The notes: generated by a model from the letters alone, not told the origin. A stretch of DNA of 57,909 bases from Lachnospiraceae bacterium UBA3762 (GCA_002371615.1 DFGA01000043.1:115813-173721); one strand, 5' to 3'; positions 49,308-57,909 are shown, counted from the stretch's first letter. Numbers and translations are program-made.

Positions 49308-50333
49308 ATGGATTACAAATCAGCCGGAGTTGATATCGAAGCAGGCTACAAAAGTGTTGAACTGATCAAAGGCTTTGTGGGAGCTACAAACCGTCCCGAG
49401 GTGATCGGTGGATTGGGAGGATTTGCCGGAGCCTTTTCCATGGACAAATACAAGAGTATGGAAGAGCCTGTACTTGTATCGGGAACCGACGGATGCGGTA
49501 CCAAGGTTAAGCTCGCGTTCCTTATGGATAAGCATGATACCATCGGCATCGATGCGGTTGCCATGTGCGTTAACGATATAGTCTGCGGCGGAGCCGAGCC
49601 CCTGTTTTTCCTGGATTACATCGCCTGCGGCAAGAACTATCCCGAGAAGATCGCACAGATAGTTAAGGGTGTTGCGGAAGGCTGCAGGCAGTCGGGCTGT
49701 GCACTAGTTGGCGGCGAGACTGCCGAGCATCCGGGACTTATGCCGGAGGATGAATACGATCTTGCAGGGTTTGCGGTAGGCATAGTTGACAGGAAGAAGA
49801 TAATAGACGGAAGCACACTTGCCGAGGGAGATGTTCTCATAGGTCTTGCTTCAAGCGGAGTTCATTCCAATGGTTTCTCTCTTGTACGCAAGGTGTTTGA
49901 AATGACTCCGGAAAGTCTTGATACATATTATGATGAGCTTGGGGCAAAGCTCGGAGATGTTCTGCTTACTCCTACGAGAATATATGTTAAGGCACTGCAA
50001 AATGCCATGAAGGACGGGATCACACTCAAGGCATGCAGTCATATAACCGGCGGAGGATTTTACGAGAATGTTCCGAGAATGCTAAGAGAAGGCACACACG
50101 CCGTTATAGAGAAAAAATCATATGACATACCTCCCATCTTCACGCTTATGCGTGACAAAGCAGGGCTTGATGAAAAGATGATGTACAATACGTTTAACAT
50201 GGGGATCGGTATGGTCGTTGCCGTGCCGGCAGACGAGGCTGACAAGGCTGTTAAAAGCTTTACGGCAGCAGGCGATAAGGCATACGTTATCGGCAAGATC
50301 ACCGCAGGAGAAAAAGGGGTGACCTTATGTTAA
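49308..50333 (+). CDS. purM: Phosphoribosylformylglycinamidine cyclo-ligase (AIR synthetase)
   Basis: 341 residues. GTDGCGTKVKLAF near 58-70, the GGETAEHPGLMPEDEYDLAG block near 137-156 and HITGGGFYENVPR near 244-256 are PurM hallmarks. It closes FGAM to AIR, using ATP. AAGGAGA precedes the ATG. Its 3' end overlaps purN by seven bases. Confidence 0.96.
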   Translation: MDYKSAGVDIEAGYKSVELIKGFVGATNRPEVIGGLGGFAGAFSMDKYKSMEEPVLVSGTDGCGTKVKLAFLMDKHDTIGIDAVAMCVNDIVCGGAEPLFFLDYIACGKNYPEKIAQIVKGVAEGCRQSGCALVGGETAEHPGLMPEDEYDLAGFAVGIVDRKKIIDGSTLAEGDVLIGLASSGVHSNGFSLVRKVFEMTPESLDTYYDELGAKLGDVLLTPTRIYVKALQNAMKDGITLKACSHITGGGFYENVPRMLREGTHAVIEKKSYDIPPIFTLMRDKAGLDEKMMYNTFNMGIGMVVAVPADEADKAVKSFTAAGDKAYVIGKITAGEKGVTLC

Positions 50334-50923
50334 AGATCGCCGTACTTGTAAGCGGAGGCGGAACGAACCTTCAGGCAATCATTGATGCAATAGATAATCA
50401 TAAGCTTACGGGTGTGACGATCGAGCTTGTGGTATCAAACAAGGATGACGCATATGCGCTGACAAGGGCTAATGATCACGGTATTACCGGGATCTGCATA
50501 AGACCGAAGGACTATGCCGATAAGGATGCGTATGGGCGGTATCTTGCGGAATTCTTAAAGGACCACGAGATAGATCTTGTTGTACTTGCGGGATTTCTCG
50601 TAGTGCTTCCCGAGTGCTTTATTGATGAATTCGAGAACAGGATAATCAATATCCATCCGTCGCTTATTCCGTCTTTTTGCGGAGACGGATTCTATGGCCT
50701 CAAAGTTCACGAGGCAGCACTGGCTCGCGGTGTGAAAGTCACCGGTGCAACAGTGCATTACGTTGATAAAGGGTGCGACACCGGACCGATAATAATGCAG
50801 AAGGCAGTGTACGTTGAGCCGGGTGATACGCCGGAAATATTACAAAGAAGAGTAATGGAGCAGGCGGAGTGGGTGATACTGCCGCAGGCTATTCAAAATA
50901 TTGCAAATAGACAAATTCGATAA
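50327..50923 (+). CDS. purN: Phosphoribosylglycinamide formyltransferase
   Basis: 198 residues. SGGGTNLQAIID near 9-20 and IHPSLIPSF near 106-114 (folate site with the catalytic His) plus DTGPII near 145-150 identify PurN. It uses 10-formyl-THF to formylate GAR. ATG 50327 lies within the last codons of purM, so expression is coupled. Confidence 0.95.
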   Translation: MLKIAVLVSGGGTNLQAIIDAIDNHKLTGVTIELVVSNKDDAYALTRANDHGITGICIRPKDYADKDAYGRYLAEFLKDHEIDLVVLAGFLVVLPECFIDEFENRIINIHPSLIPSFCGDGFYGLKVHEAALARGVKVTGATVHYVDKGCDTGPIIMQKAVYVEPGDTPEILQRRVMEQAEWVILPQAIQNIANRQIR

Positions 50924-50964
50924 ATTTGCTCTAAATTTAGTATTTGAATAGAGGAGGATTATAT

Positions 50965-52224
50965 ATGAATGTTATGATCGTGGGTGGCGGCGGCAGAGAG
51001 CATGCGATAGCTACAGCCGTGGCAAAATCCAAACAGGTTGATAAGATATACTGCGCACCCGGAAATGCAGGTATCGCGAAGATTGCCGAATGTGTTCCCA
51101 TAGGTGTAATGGAGTTTGATAAGCTGGCTGATTTTGCAAAGAGCAATGATATAGATCTTGCAATAATCGGACCCGATGATCCTCTTGTGGGCGGAATAGT
51201 GGACTGTTTCGAGGAAAGAGGGATCAGGACCTTCGGACCGAGAAAAAATGCCGCAATATTAGAAGGCAGCAAGGCGTTTTCCAAGGATCTTATGAAGAAG
51301 TACGGCATTCCTACCGCCGCATACGAGAACTTCGATAATCCCGAAGAGGCACTTAAATATCTTGAGAGCGCGAAAATGCCTATAGTACTTAAGGCCGACG
51401 GACTTGCACTCGGAAAGGGTGTTCTCATATGTAATACTCTTGAGGAGGCAAAAGAAGGCATTAACACTATCATGGTCGACAAGAAGTTCGGTAACAGCGG
51501 AAACACGGTTGTTATAGAAGAATTCATGACCGGACGTGAGGTTTCGGTTCTTGCGTTTGTTGACGGCAAGACGATCAAGACGATGTCAAGCTCCCAGGAT
51601 CATAAGCGTGCCAGGGATAATGACGAAGGTCTTAACACAGGCGGAATGGGCAATTTTTCCCCGACACCCTTCTATACAAAGGAAGTGGATGATTTTTGCC
51701 AGAAGAATATATTTGTGCCTACGGTCAACGCCATGGCCGCGGAGGGAAGACCTTTCTGCGGAGTGATTTTCTTCGGCCTTATGCTGACAGAGGATGGACC
51801 GAAGGTGCTGGAGTATAATGCCAGATTCGGAGATCCGGAGGCACAGGTTGTACTTTGCAGGATGAAAAATGATATAATAGACGTGATGAACGCCTGCATT
51901 GACGGAAAGCTGTCGGATATTGACCTTGAGTTTTCGGATGAGTCCGCTGTATGCGTGATACTTGCAAGTGACGGATATCCGGAGCATTATGAGAAGGGAT
52001 TTCCGATCACGGGATTCGAAGCTTTTGAAGGTAAGGATGATTATTTCTGTTTCCACGCCGGCACGAAGTTTGACGGTGATTCCATCGTCACAAACGGCGG
52101 AAGAGTCCTTGGAATTACTGCGTTAGGACCCGATCTTGAGACCGCAAGAGCAAAAGCATACGAAGCAACGGGCTGGATCGATTTTGCCAACAAATACATG
52201 AGAAATGATATAGCAAAAATATGA
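50965..52224 (+). CDS. purD: Phosphoribosylamine-glycine ligase
   Basis: 419 residues, an ATP-grasp enzyme. MIVGGGGREHAIA near 4-16, the GPDDPLVGG segment near 71-79, LKADGLALGKGV near 140-151 and EYNARFGDPEAQ near 283-294 identify PurD. ATG 50965 follows GAGGAGG; the TTG at 50944 is rejected. It ends in a four-base overlap with the next gene, an unusual companion for a purine gene. Confidence 0.96.
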   Translation: MNVMIVGGGGREHAIATAVAKSKQVDKIYCAPGNAGIAKIAECVPIGVMEFDKLADFAKSNDIDLAIIGPDDPLVGGIVDCFEERGIRTFGPRKNAAILEGSKAFSKDLMKKYGIPTAAYENFDNPEEALKYLESAKMPIVLKADGLALGKGVLICNTLEEAKEGINTIMVDKKFGNSGNTVVIEEFMTGREVSVLAFVDGKTIKTMSSSQDHKRARDNDEGLNTGGMGNFSPTPFYTKEVDDFCQKNIFVPTVNAMAAEGRPFCGVIFFGLMLTEDGPKVLEYNARFGDPEAQVVLCRMKNDIIDVMNACIDGKLSDIDLEFSDESAVCVILASDGYPEHYEKGFPITGFEAFEGKDDYFCFHAGTKFDGDSIVTNGGRVLGITALGPDLETARAKAYEATGWIDFANKYMRNDIAKI

Positions 52225-52676
52225 TGGATGAAGACAGTCTTGTAAGAAGAGATATACACATTCCGCTTACATGCACGAAATGCGGAAAGGCCAACCCGGA
52301 ATATAAGGGCGTTGGCGAGTATAAGTGCAGTGAATGCGGATTTACCATGTATGATGATTTCGGAATTGTCCGGAATTATCTTGAAGCCCACAGCGGAGCC
52401 ACGCAGTCCCAGGTTTCGCAGGCTACCGGTGTGTCCATGGAAACGATCAGATATTTTCTCAAAGAGGAGCGGCTGGAGATTACTTCTTCCAGTAATGTTA
52501 TGCTCTCCTGCGAGATATGCAATGCTCCCATCAGAAGCGGAAGATACTGTGAAGCCTGCTCCAAAAAGCTGAGATTAAAGAGCGAAGCCGAAAAAGCTGC
52601 CTCGCACAAATCCGGTATATCCGGTTATGGCAAGGTAGAGAAGGGCCAGAGCGGAGCAAGAAGATTCATCAGATAA
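52221..52676 (+). CDS. Zinc-ribbon/HTH protein, possibly YvyF-like
   Basis: 151 residues with ATG 52221 overlapping the purD stop. Two CxxC pairs near the N-terminus (CTKCG near 18-22; CSECG near 35-39) form a zinc ribbon, then a helix-turn-helix (about 60-85: TQSQVSQATGVSMETIRYFL), and a second cysteine set near 98-117 (CEICNAP, then GRYCEACSKKL). This resembles the YvyF flagellar-operon protein of Bacillus, but the match is from memory. No flagellar genes are adjacent. Confidence 0.7.
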   Translation: MMDEDSLVRRDIHIPLTCTKCGKANPEYKGVGEYKCSECGFTMYDDFGIVRNYLEAHSGATQSQVSQATGVSMETIRYFLKEERLEITSSSNVMLSCEICNAPIRSGRYCEACSKKLRLKSEAEKAASHKSGISGYGKVEKGQSGARRFIR

Positions 52677-52693
52677 CAGATATATTTACCGCA

Positions 52694-53839
52694 TCAGCAG
52701 CCGAACAGAGCTGAAGTCTTAACCATTCTGTCCGCTATTTCAACATTAAACGGACATCTGCTCTCACACCCCTTACAACCCAAGCATTCGGAAGCTGTGT
52801 GTTCAAGATTCTTGTAGTGCTGCGATACGCTTGCCGGGACTTCGGGCTGAACCGTTGCAAGATCATAGAGTTTATTAACCATTGCAATATCTATATTGAC
52901 AGGACATGGCTTGCAATGACCGCAATATGTACACTGCTCCATATAGGAATGCAGAGGTGCCTTTGCGATGACCGAAGCATAGTCTTTATCGTCAGCGCCG
53001 GCCTTCTCATATGACACAGCTTCATCAACCTGTTCTTTTGAATCATATCCGCACAGGATAGAGGATACACCCGGTCTTGTAAGTGCATAGTGTATGAGCT
53101 GAACGGGAGTAAATGCAACACCGAAGGGTGAGCGGTCCTTATCAAGCAGGGCTCCTCCGAAGAAACCTTTCATGACAGTCAGACCTACATTATTCTCCTC
53201 GCACATCTGATAAAAACGCGCCCTCTCGGGATCGATTCCGGACAGATTATCTTTGTCATAACCTTCAAACATTGAATCAAGATTGTCAGTTGCAGGTCTC
53301 ATGTCAAACGCCGGATTGATGCTGAAGAGGATCATTTCAATGAAGCCAGTTTCTACCGCAAGCTTTCCGATAACGGGATTATGGGTACTAAGGCCTATAT
53401 GCCTGATTATCCCTTTGTCCTTGAGTTCATGAACGTAGTCTATAAACTCCCCGTTCATTGCATTGTTCCAATCCTCAAGGGAGTCGATATAGTGGATCAT
53501 TCCGAGATCTATATAATCGGTTTGCAGTCTTGCAAGCAGATCTTCAAAGGCAGGACGTACATGGTTCATGTCACGGGTTCTGACGTATTGCCCGTTCTGG
53601 TACGTTGAACCGATATGCCCCTGTACATACCATGAATCCCTGCTGTCCTTTATGGCTTCGCCGATGATATCCCTTGATTTGGGATCGGGCATCCAGCAGT
53701 CGATTATGTTTATTCCCAGGGTGTGGGCATATTTCACCAGTTCTATTGATTCCGATGTTTCGTGCCGCTCAAGCCATTCGCCGCCAAAACCTATTTCACT
53801 CACGTTCAGATTTGTTTTACCAAGCTTTCTGTATACCAT
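52694..53839 (-). CDS. Aldo/keto reductase-like protein with two 4Fe-4S motifs
   Basis: 381 residues from ATG 53839, six bases after AGAGG. The aldo/keto reductase barrel (about 1-290) begins VYRKLGKTNLNVSEIGFGG and keeps the Asp near 46 and the His in MIHYID near 120, but the usual Tyr (five residues after the Asp) and Lys positions are different (DCWMPD; YVQGHIG). The C-terminal 80 residues carry two ferredoxin-like clusters: CTYCGHCKPCP and CLGCKGCESRCP. Such fusions are common oxidoreductases in Clostridia; altered tetrad residues leave the chemistry uncertain. Confidence 0.85.
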   Translation of the reverse strand: MVYRKLGKTNLNVSEIGFGGEWLERHETSESIELVKYAHTLGINIIDCWMPDPKSRDIIGEAIKDSRDSWYVQGHIGSTYQNGQYVRTRDMNHVRPAFEDLLARLQTDYIDLGMIHYIDSLEDWNNAMNGEFIDYVHELKDKGIIRHIGLSTHNPVIGKLAVETGFIEMILFSINPAFDMRPATDNLDSMFEGYDKDNLSGIDPERARFYQMCEENNVGLTVMKGFFGGALLDKDRSPFGVAFTPVQLIHYALTRPGVSSILCGYDSKEQVDEAVSYEKAGADDKDYASVIAKAPLHSYMEQCTYCGHCKPCPVNIDIAMVNKLYDLATVQPEVPASVSQHYKNLEHTASECLGCKGCESRCPFNVEIADRMVKTSALFGC

Positions 53840-54017
53840 GTTCATCCTCTGCCTTTCCGGGTAATATGTTATCAGCTGCACTGATTTTATTCTACAATGT
53901 ACAGCGGATGATTACAATAAGATCCGGTGCGGGGCAGGACCTTTTTGCAATACATTTATCCCCTGTTCTGTGATAAAATTACATACTGAAAAGTGTAGTG
54001 GTGTTTCGGAGGATTGC

Positions 54018-54569
54018 ATGATGGAAATAATAACACTTGAGTGCCCTAACTGCGGCGCAAAAGTAGTCAGACAGAAGAACGAATATTTTGCGACCTGCCC
54101 GTACTGCGGAGTGGAGGTCTGTTTTGACGAGATCAAAGGGGAGGCTGCAAAAGGTCAGATAGATGAGCTGAAGGACAGCGTAGAAGGATACAAAAAAGAG
54201 AAAGAGATCATAGATGAGGGAAGAGAGAATCTTAAGAGATGGTCCAGGTGGCGCAATATCCTGTATGCAAGCATCACCTGTCTTGTTTTTTTCGGTTTTT
54301 TCTTCATAGGGCTCAGCACCGGACCCGATCCGGGAGAGGATACTCTGGTGGGGATAGGCTCCGTCATCATGATCTTTGCTATTATGCTATTTTTCTCGGG
54401 ACCAACGGCGCTTGGTCTGTCATATCCGGATTACGATATCGTTTACGGCGACAGAGGAGTTATGTATAAGGTAAGCATGTGCTTAAAACTTGCAGGTGTA
54501 TCATTCGGATGTTCTATCTTTGGTGCATTTGCGGCATATATCGTGTTAAAGCTCCTTGGCAGGGCATGA
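54018..54569 (+). CDS. Zinc-ribbon membrane protein of unknown function
   Basis: 183 residues from ATG 54018 (GGAGG five bases upstream). A rubredoxin-like zinc ribbon at about 9-31 (CPNCGAK, then CPYCGVE) is followed by a charged helical linker (about 45-75) and three hydrophobic segments (about 78-98, 113-132, 155-178). The zinc ribbon is presumably cytoplasmic. No family with known function was recognised. It ends 10 bases from the convergent lipoprotein gene. Confidence 0.7.
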   Translation: MMEIITLECPNCGAKVVRQKNEYFATCPYCGVEVCFDEIKGEAAKGQIDELKDSVEGYKKEKEIIDEGRENLKRWSRWRNILYASITCLVFFGFFFIGLSTGPDPGEDTLVGIGSVIMIFAIMLFFSGPTALGLSYPDYDIVYGDRGVMYKVSMCLKLAGVSFGCSIFGAFAAYIVLKLLGRA

Positions 54570-54579
54570 TTGGCGCCGG

Positions 54580-55662
54580 TTACTTGCTGACAACAAATTC
54601 ACCGCATCTGTCGGTCTTACCTGTTAGGATAGATACGGGGATCATTCCTCTTTTATTTCCGGCAATGAAGTATACGGCATAGGATGGCAATCCCTCGGGG
54701 ATCACCATGCGGTATCCGCAGGCTTCTCCCCTGTTAAGGGTTGTACTGTGTGCAGTATATGAGGGCTTAAATTCCCATGTATCGGTATCCATATCGCCTC
54801 GTGCCAGTCTGACAGATGTATCATCTTCAAGAGATACGACATAGAAACACTCGGGTGTATCTGTTGTGAACTCTTCAGGAGGGGGGAGCAGTGCGGCAAC
54901 ATCCTCCGGAGGCGTATCCATAACAAATGTCACCGCATCCTCCGGTGCCTGCCTCATGAACTCATCCCATCTATCTTCGGTCGGGTATCTTAAATAATCG
55001 GCATAACGGTACATAGCCGTATCGTCATTATCAACATATTCCGTATATGTATTGCCGCCGAAAGTTTCTATCGTGATCTGATCACCTGATGTGTTGTATT
55101 TTATATCATATATTTCATCGTCACTTCCCGAATAAACAATATGATCCTTGAAGTTATATACATCCCCCATAACACTGTAGACAGCAGTCGTTATATCATC
55201 CCCGCTCCAGGTAAGGTTTGTGCCTCTTATCCTCTTTTCGATATTTCCGGTATAGATATTTACTAAATAGTACATACCAAAGTGTGGATTAACATGACAG
55301 TCCGCAATTATCCAGTCCCCCGTCTGCCACACATCCATAACGGCAGTGGATCCGTCGTTAAGCTCCGCAATATCGTATGTCTTCCCGTTTACGGTAAATG
55401 AACGGTCATCATGGCTGAAGCTGACATTAATATCATCCTCCACTGTTGCGGGCGGATCCGTTTCGTCGCCTTCAGGCGTTATGCTGACCCATGTTGAGTC
55501 TGTATCTGTATCTGAATCACTCACCGCGGGAACGTCATCCTCGATTTTTGCGGGTAATGATTCAGTTTGATTTTCATAAGCTTCGCTGCCTTTACTGCAA
55601 CCCGAAAGGGCAAGCGCCATACCTAAAACTATGAATATGCGTGCTGTTGACCGTTTTTCCAT
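54580..55662 (-). CDS. Lipoprotein of unknown function
   Basis: 360 residues from ATG 55662, seven bases after AGGTGG; the in-frame extension to 55725 lacks a site. The signal ends in LALSGC (Cys near 22), and an Asp/Thr/Glu-rich linker follows (about 25-75). The rest is beta-rich, with repeated aromatic/Asp patterns (WQTGDWIIADCHVNPHFG near 115-132). No catalytic motif was recognised. It is divergent from the SH3 lipoprotein gene. Confidence 0.75.
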   Translation of the reverse strand: MEKRSTARIFIVLGMALALSGCSKGSEAYENQTESLPAKIEDDVPAVSDSDTDTDSTWVSITPEGDETDPPATVEDDINVSFSHDDRSFTVNGKTYDIAELNDGSTAVMDVWQTGDWIIADCHVNPHFGMYYLVNIYTGNIEKRIRGTNLTWSGDDITTAVYSVMGDVYNFKDHIVYSGSDDEIYDIKYNTSGDQITIETFGGNTYTEYVDNDDTAMYRYADYLRYPTEDRWDEFMRQAPEDAVTFVMDTPPEDVAALLPPPEEFTTDTPECFYVVSLEDDTSVRLARGDMDTDTWEFKPSYTAHSTTLNRGEACGYRMVIPEGLPSYAVYFIAGNKRGMIPVSILTGKTDRCGEFVVSK

Positions 55663-55819
55663 TTGAATTCCACCTGATTTTATTTTTTTTGAACGTAACA
55701 TATACATTACCATTTCGCAATACAAATCTCGTGATTTGTGTGATATGATTTATGCAGATTCTATCGAAAACGAAATAAATTCGGTCACTATAACATATAG
55801 ACAGGAGAAAGGGACTGGA

Positions 55820-56809
55820 ATGAAGAAAACAATAATTGCGTTTAGTTTCATGGTATTTCTTTTGGCAGGTTGTGGCGGTACAGGTTCAGAACCGGTTGCC
55901 GAAGAGGCAAATAGCGAGGCGCCAAAGGAAGCACAAATAATAGAAGAGGAGCCTGCCATGGCCGAGGAAGAAGCTTCGCCTGTGCAGGAGGACGAAACTG
56001 AGCAGGAGGACGAAACTGTACAGGAATCTGATTCGGTGCAGGATCTTCTGGACAAATATATGAAAGATCCGAATACGAAGGATTACAGATATGTTATGTA
56101 TGACGTTAACGCAGACGGGATCGAGGAAGTCATCTTCACGGATAATCAGGGACGTATTGCTGAAATATACGGCAGAAGAAATGGAGAGCCGGTGGCCACG
56201 ATGGCGTCTTCGGACGGCTTGGAGATAACGCTGTATCCGAAGGGGATGCTGAAGTCTCAAACTGTCGATGGCGCAGAAAATTCGGTAACCGTATGGTATC
56301 AATATTTTGCCGAGTGGGGTGATTTTCTGCCTGTATTTGAGGAACTCAACGGGGAATACTATACATACTGTGCCTACGATCTTAGTGATGAGGAAATAGG
56401 GCAGATCAATAGCTCCATCGCCGATACAGGAAACTATCCTGCCTGGATAAACGAGTGGGGAGACAAAATCACTCAAAAAGAATATGACCGCATTGCTCCA
56501 AAGGATGAGCCTGTTACACTTCTCGAGCCGGAACCCCTCTCTGACAGGGATGCCCTGGATGTGATCCCGGAATATCTAAGATATGTCAATGCGCCTGATG
56601 GATATGCAAATCTTCGTACAGGTCCCGGCACGGAATATGATGTCATATGCAAGGTGACCCAGGGGGAAGAACTGGAGGTTTACAGAAAAGAGGCCACATC
56701 CAAAGAAGGGAAAAAATGGCTGAAGGTTACGTATTTAACGGAAGATGATACCGCCGAATACGGATATGCATGGCTGGACGGCTGGATGGCCGAATCACAA
56801 CTGGAATAA
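55820..56809 (+). CDS. Lipoprotein with C-terminal SH3-like domain
   Basis: 329 residues from ATG 55820, seven bases after AAAGG; the frame open to 55736 is an upstream extension. The lipobox is LLAGC (Cys near 18). A very acidic Glu-rich linker (about 25-75) leads to a middle domain (about 80-240) of unknown type, which starts YRYVMYDVNADGIEEVIF, a dockerin/EF-hand-like Asp-rich loop. Residues about 258-329 are a bacterial SH3 domain (YANLRTGPGTEYDVI). Such domains bind cell-wall peptides. It lies 11 bases before the flavodoxin-like gene. Confidence 0.82.
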   Translation: MKKTIIAFSFMVFLLAGCGGTGSEPVAEEANSEAPKEAQIIEEEPAMAEEEASPVQEDETEQEDETVQESDSVQDLLDKYMKDPNTKDYRYVMYDVNADGIEEVIFTDNQGRIAEIYGRRNGEPVATMASSDGLEITLYPKGMLKSQTVDGAENSVTVWYQYFAEWGDFLPVFEELNGEYYTYCAYDLSDEEIGQINSSIADTGNYPAWINEWGDKITQKEYDRIAPKDEPVTLLEPEPLSDRDALDVIPEYLRYVNAPDGYANLRTGPGTEYDVICKVTQGEELEVYRKEATSKEGKKWLKVTYLTEDDTAEYGYAWLDGWMAESQLE

Positions 56810-56820
56810 GGAGAAACGTT

Positions 56821-57228
56821 ATGACTTTTGCTGTAAGATATTATACAAAGACCGGAAACACGAAGAGGTTGGCTGAAGCCATGGCAAAAGAGCTTGGCGT
56901 GGAGGCACTGCCGATCAGCGAGCCAGTAAATGAGGCTGTGGATTATCTGTTTTTGGGCAATTCATATTATGCGTTCAACATTGATCCAGAAGTTAGGTCA
57001 TTTATTGAGTCGCTTGATAAAAACAAAATAGGAAAGATCGTTAATTTCGGGTCGGCTGCGCTTCTTAATTCAACCTATAAGAAAGTAAAGGAACAGGCTG
57101 ACAAGGTAGGAGTGGCCATGGATGAGAGAGAATTTCACTGTAAGGGTGAGTTCAAGGGAATTCATAAGGGCAGACCTAATGAGAATGACATAAAAGATGC
57201 CGTCGAGTTTGCAAAACAGTATAAGTGA
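56821..57228 (+). CDS. Flavodoxin-like protein
   Basis: 135 residues from ATG 56821 (AAGGAG seven bases upstream). The FMN phosphate loop YTKTGNTKRLAEA is at about 8-20, and LFLGNSYYAFNID near 44-56 corresponds to the second flavin loop. It is probably a small electron-transfer or quinone/nitroreductase-related protein. It is shorter than typical flavodoxins (about 140-175), consistent with a minimal domain. Confidence 0.85.
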   Translation: MTFAVRYYTKTGNTKRLAEAMAKELGVEALPISEPVNEAVDYLFLGNSYYAFNIDPEVRSFIESLDKNKIGKIVNFGSAALLNSTYKKVKEQADKVGVAMDEREFHCKGEFKGIHKGRPNENDIKDAVEFAKQYK

Positions 57229-57263
57229 GATCGATATAAGTAATTGAACAAGTATAATGATCA

Positions 57264-57336
57264 TGGAGCATACGGGGATCGAACCCGTGGCCTTCAGATT
57301 GCGAACCTGACGCTCTCCCAGCTGAGCTAATGCCCC
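57264..57336 (-). tRNA. tRNA-Ala (anticodon CGC)
   Basis: 73-nt cloverleaf. The acceptor stem GGGGCAT pairs with ATGCTCC and contains the G3-U70 pair that marks alanine tRNA. The D arm is GCTC/GAGC, the anticodon stem TCAGG/TCTGA with loop TTCGCAA (anticodon CGC, 57303-57301), and the T arm ACGGG-TTCGATC-CCCGT. CCA is not encoded. It reads codon GCG. Confidence 0.95.
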
Positions 57337-57416
57337 AAACATGGACTTAATGAATATATATTAGCACATCTTATAGTGATATAACAGACAGAATTATGGC
57401 TATGATATATCACCGG

Positions 57417-57728
57417 TCATTTTCGCATGGGTTTATTAAGTACCCATATGCGCTCATCACTGTTGTAATAAATATTTATGACCATATCTCTTCCGAATGA
57501 TTCTATCCTGCACTCAAAGGGAACGATGACAGAAGAGTGTACAAGCCCTGCATCTTCGAGGTTGATCAGCTTTCCCTTAAATGACAGATCCTTGTAGCCT
57601 TTTATCTTATATTCCTGATACAGACCATCATCGTCGACCATACGGAACTTAATCGGAATGATGGTTCCGTCAGCCTTATGCTGGCATATCATATCTATTT
57701 TCTGTTGAGTTTTCGTGCACAGATCCAT
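57417..57728 (-). CDS. Small unknown protein under SOS-type control
   Basis: 103 residues from ATG 57728 (GAGG about nine bases upstream); a GTG start at 57764 after GGGGAG would add 12 residues and remains possible. It has no membrane segment; two CxxxxxxxxxC-like cysteines occur only at the N-terminus, and the rest is beta-rich (GTIIPIKFRMVDDDGLYQEY). The family was not recognised. Its promoter has a perfect LexA-type box, so it is probably induced by DNA damage. It reads towards the tRNA-Ala gene on the same strand. Confidence 0.7.
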   Translation of the reverse strand: MDLCTKTQQKIDMICQHKADGTIIPIKFRMVDDDGLYQEYKIKGYKDLSFKGKLINLEDAGLVHSSVIVPFECRIESFGRDMVINIYYNSDERIWVLNKPMRK

Positions 57729-57784
57729 AACGTAAATACCTCGCACACTCCCATACTCGTACACTAATCTCCCCGTGGTATGAC

Positions 57785-57813
57785 ATTATAGAACAAATGT
57801 TCGATAATGTCAA
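57785..57813 (-). promoter_or_regulatory. SOS promoter with LexA box
   Basis: On the minus strand TTGACA (57813-57808) and TATAAT (57790-57785) are exactly 17 bases apart, and the spacer contains GAACATTTGTTC (57802-57791), a perfect match to the Gram-positive LexA/DinR box (CGAACRNRYGTTYG type). A related sequence, CGAAC-GCATT-GTTCG (57838-57852), lies upstream with a five-base centre. Confidence 0.9.
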
Positions 57814-57909
57814 AAAGGGAAAATCGCTACAAAAGTTCGAACGCATTGTTCGAAAAATCGGCTCAAAGCCGCACGGTTGACACGCAGTTACTATTCACAG
57901 ATAAATGGA

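Noticed and set aside
50937..51578. 213-codon minus-strand frame in purD
   Set aside because: Antisense shadow of a fully conserved PurD.
57877..57905. Plus-strand promoter TTGACA at the right edge
   Set aside because: No acceptable -10 at 16-18 bases and the window ends, so it cannot be judged.

Overview
The window looks like chromosome from an anaerobic, Gram-positive Clostridia member, most likely a Lachnospiraceae species close to Butyrivibrio or its relatives (genus is inference). The reasons are: class III (anaerobic) ribonucleotide reductase; cobalamin-dependent methionine synthase split from its reactivation domain; NHLM/NHLP-type peptide export genes; CarD, DUF3048, Mbeg1-like and TraX-like proteins; many methyl-accepting chemotaxis and HD-GYP type signalling genes; strong AGGAGG-type ribosome binding sites; sigma-A style promoters; and a tRNA gene without an encoded CCA. 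No rRNA, CRISPR array, transposase, integrase or phage module was seen.

Layout. 1-472: end of a minus-strand gene made of 21-bp repeats that encode a coiled coil. 720-9962: plus-strand run of HD-GYP protein, metF, MetH reactivation protein, metH, an HPt protein and a nuclease-helicase fusion; a 136-bp inverted-repeat element sits between the MetH reactivation gene and metH. 9976-13882: minus-strand DegV protein, a membrane protein/XRE regulator/DUF2975 operon with a clear promoter and operator, and a LytTR regulator. 13986-20745: chemotaxis receptor, decayed membrane-protein gene, AGCS symporter, endonuclease IV and a GH13 amylase.

20735-29256 is the most unusual part. Two directly oriented copies of the same hairpin repeat flank a peptide-export island. 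It holds a very short secretion-protein homologue, a C39-peptidase ABC transporter (PCAT), a second NHLM ABC transporter, a GG-leader precursor peptide on the opposite strand that overlaps the transporter's 3' end, an orphan response regulator with a SARP-like output domain, an unrecognised partner protein, and a FliB/YkgJ-like cysteine-rich protein. My reading is a self-contained peptide production, export and control cassette; its product and any modification are unknown.

29081-42000 holds a second chemotaxis receptor, CarD, SGNH hydrolase, PfkB kinase, signal peptidase I, an MBOAT plus SGNH acylation pair, a DUF3048 lipoprotein, Lgt, an Mbeg1-like hydrolase, TraX-like and TPR lipoprotein genes. 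41971-54569 is mostly nucleotide metabolism: nrdD behind two NrdR boxes, pyrF-pyrE, an M29 peptidase, purE-purM-purN-purD with a zinc-ribbon/HTH gene attached, then an unusual aldo/keto reductase and a zinc-ribbon membrane protein. The right end has two lipoproteins, a flavodoxin-like protein, tRNA-Ala(CGC) and a small unknown gene behind a textbook LexA (SOS) promoter.
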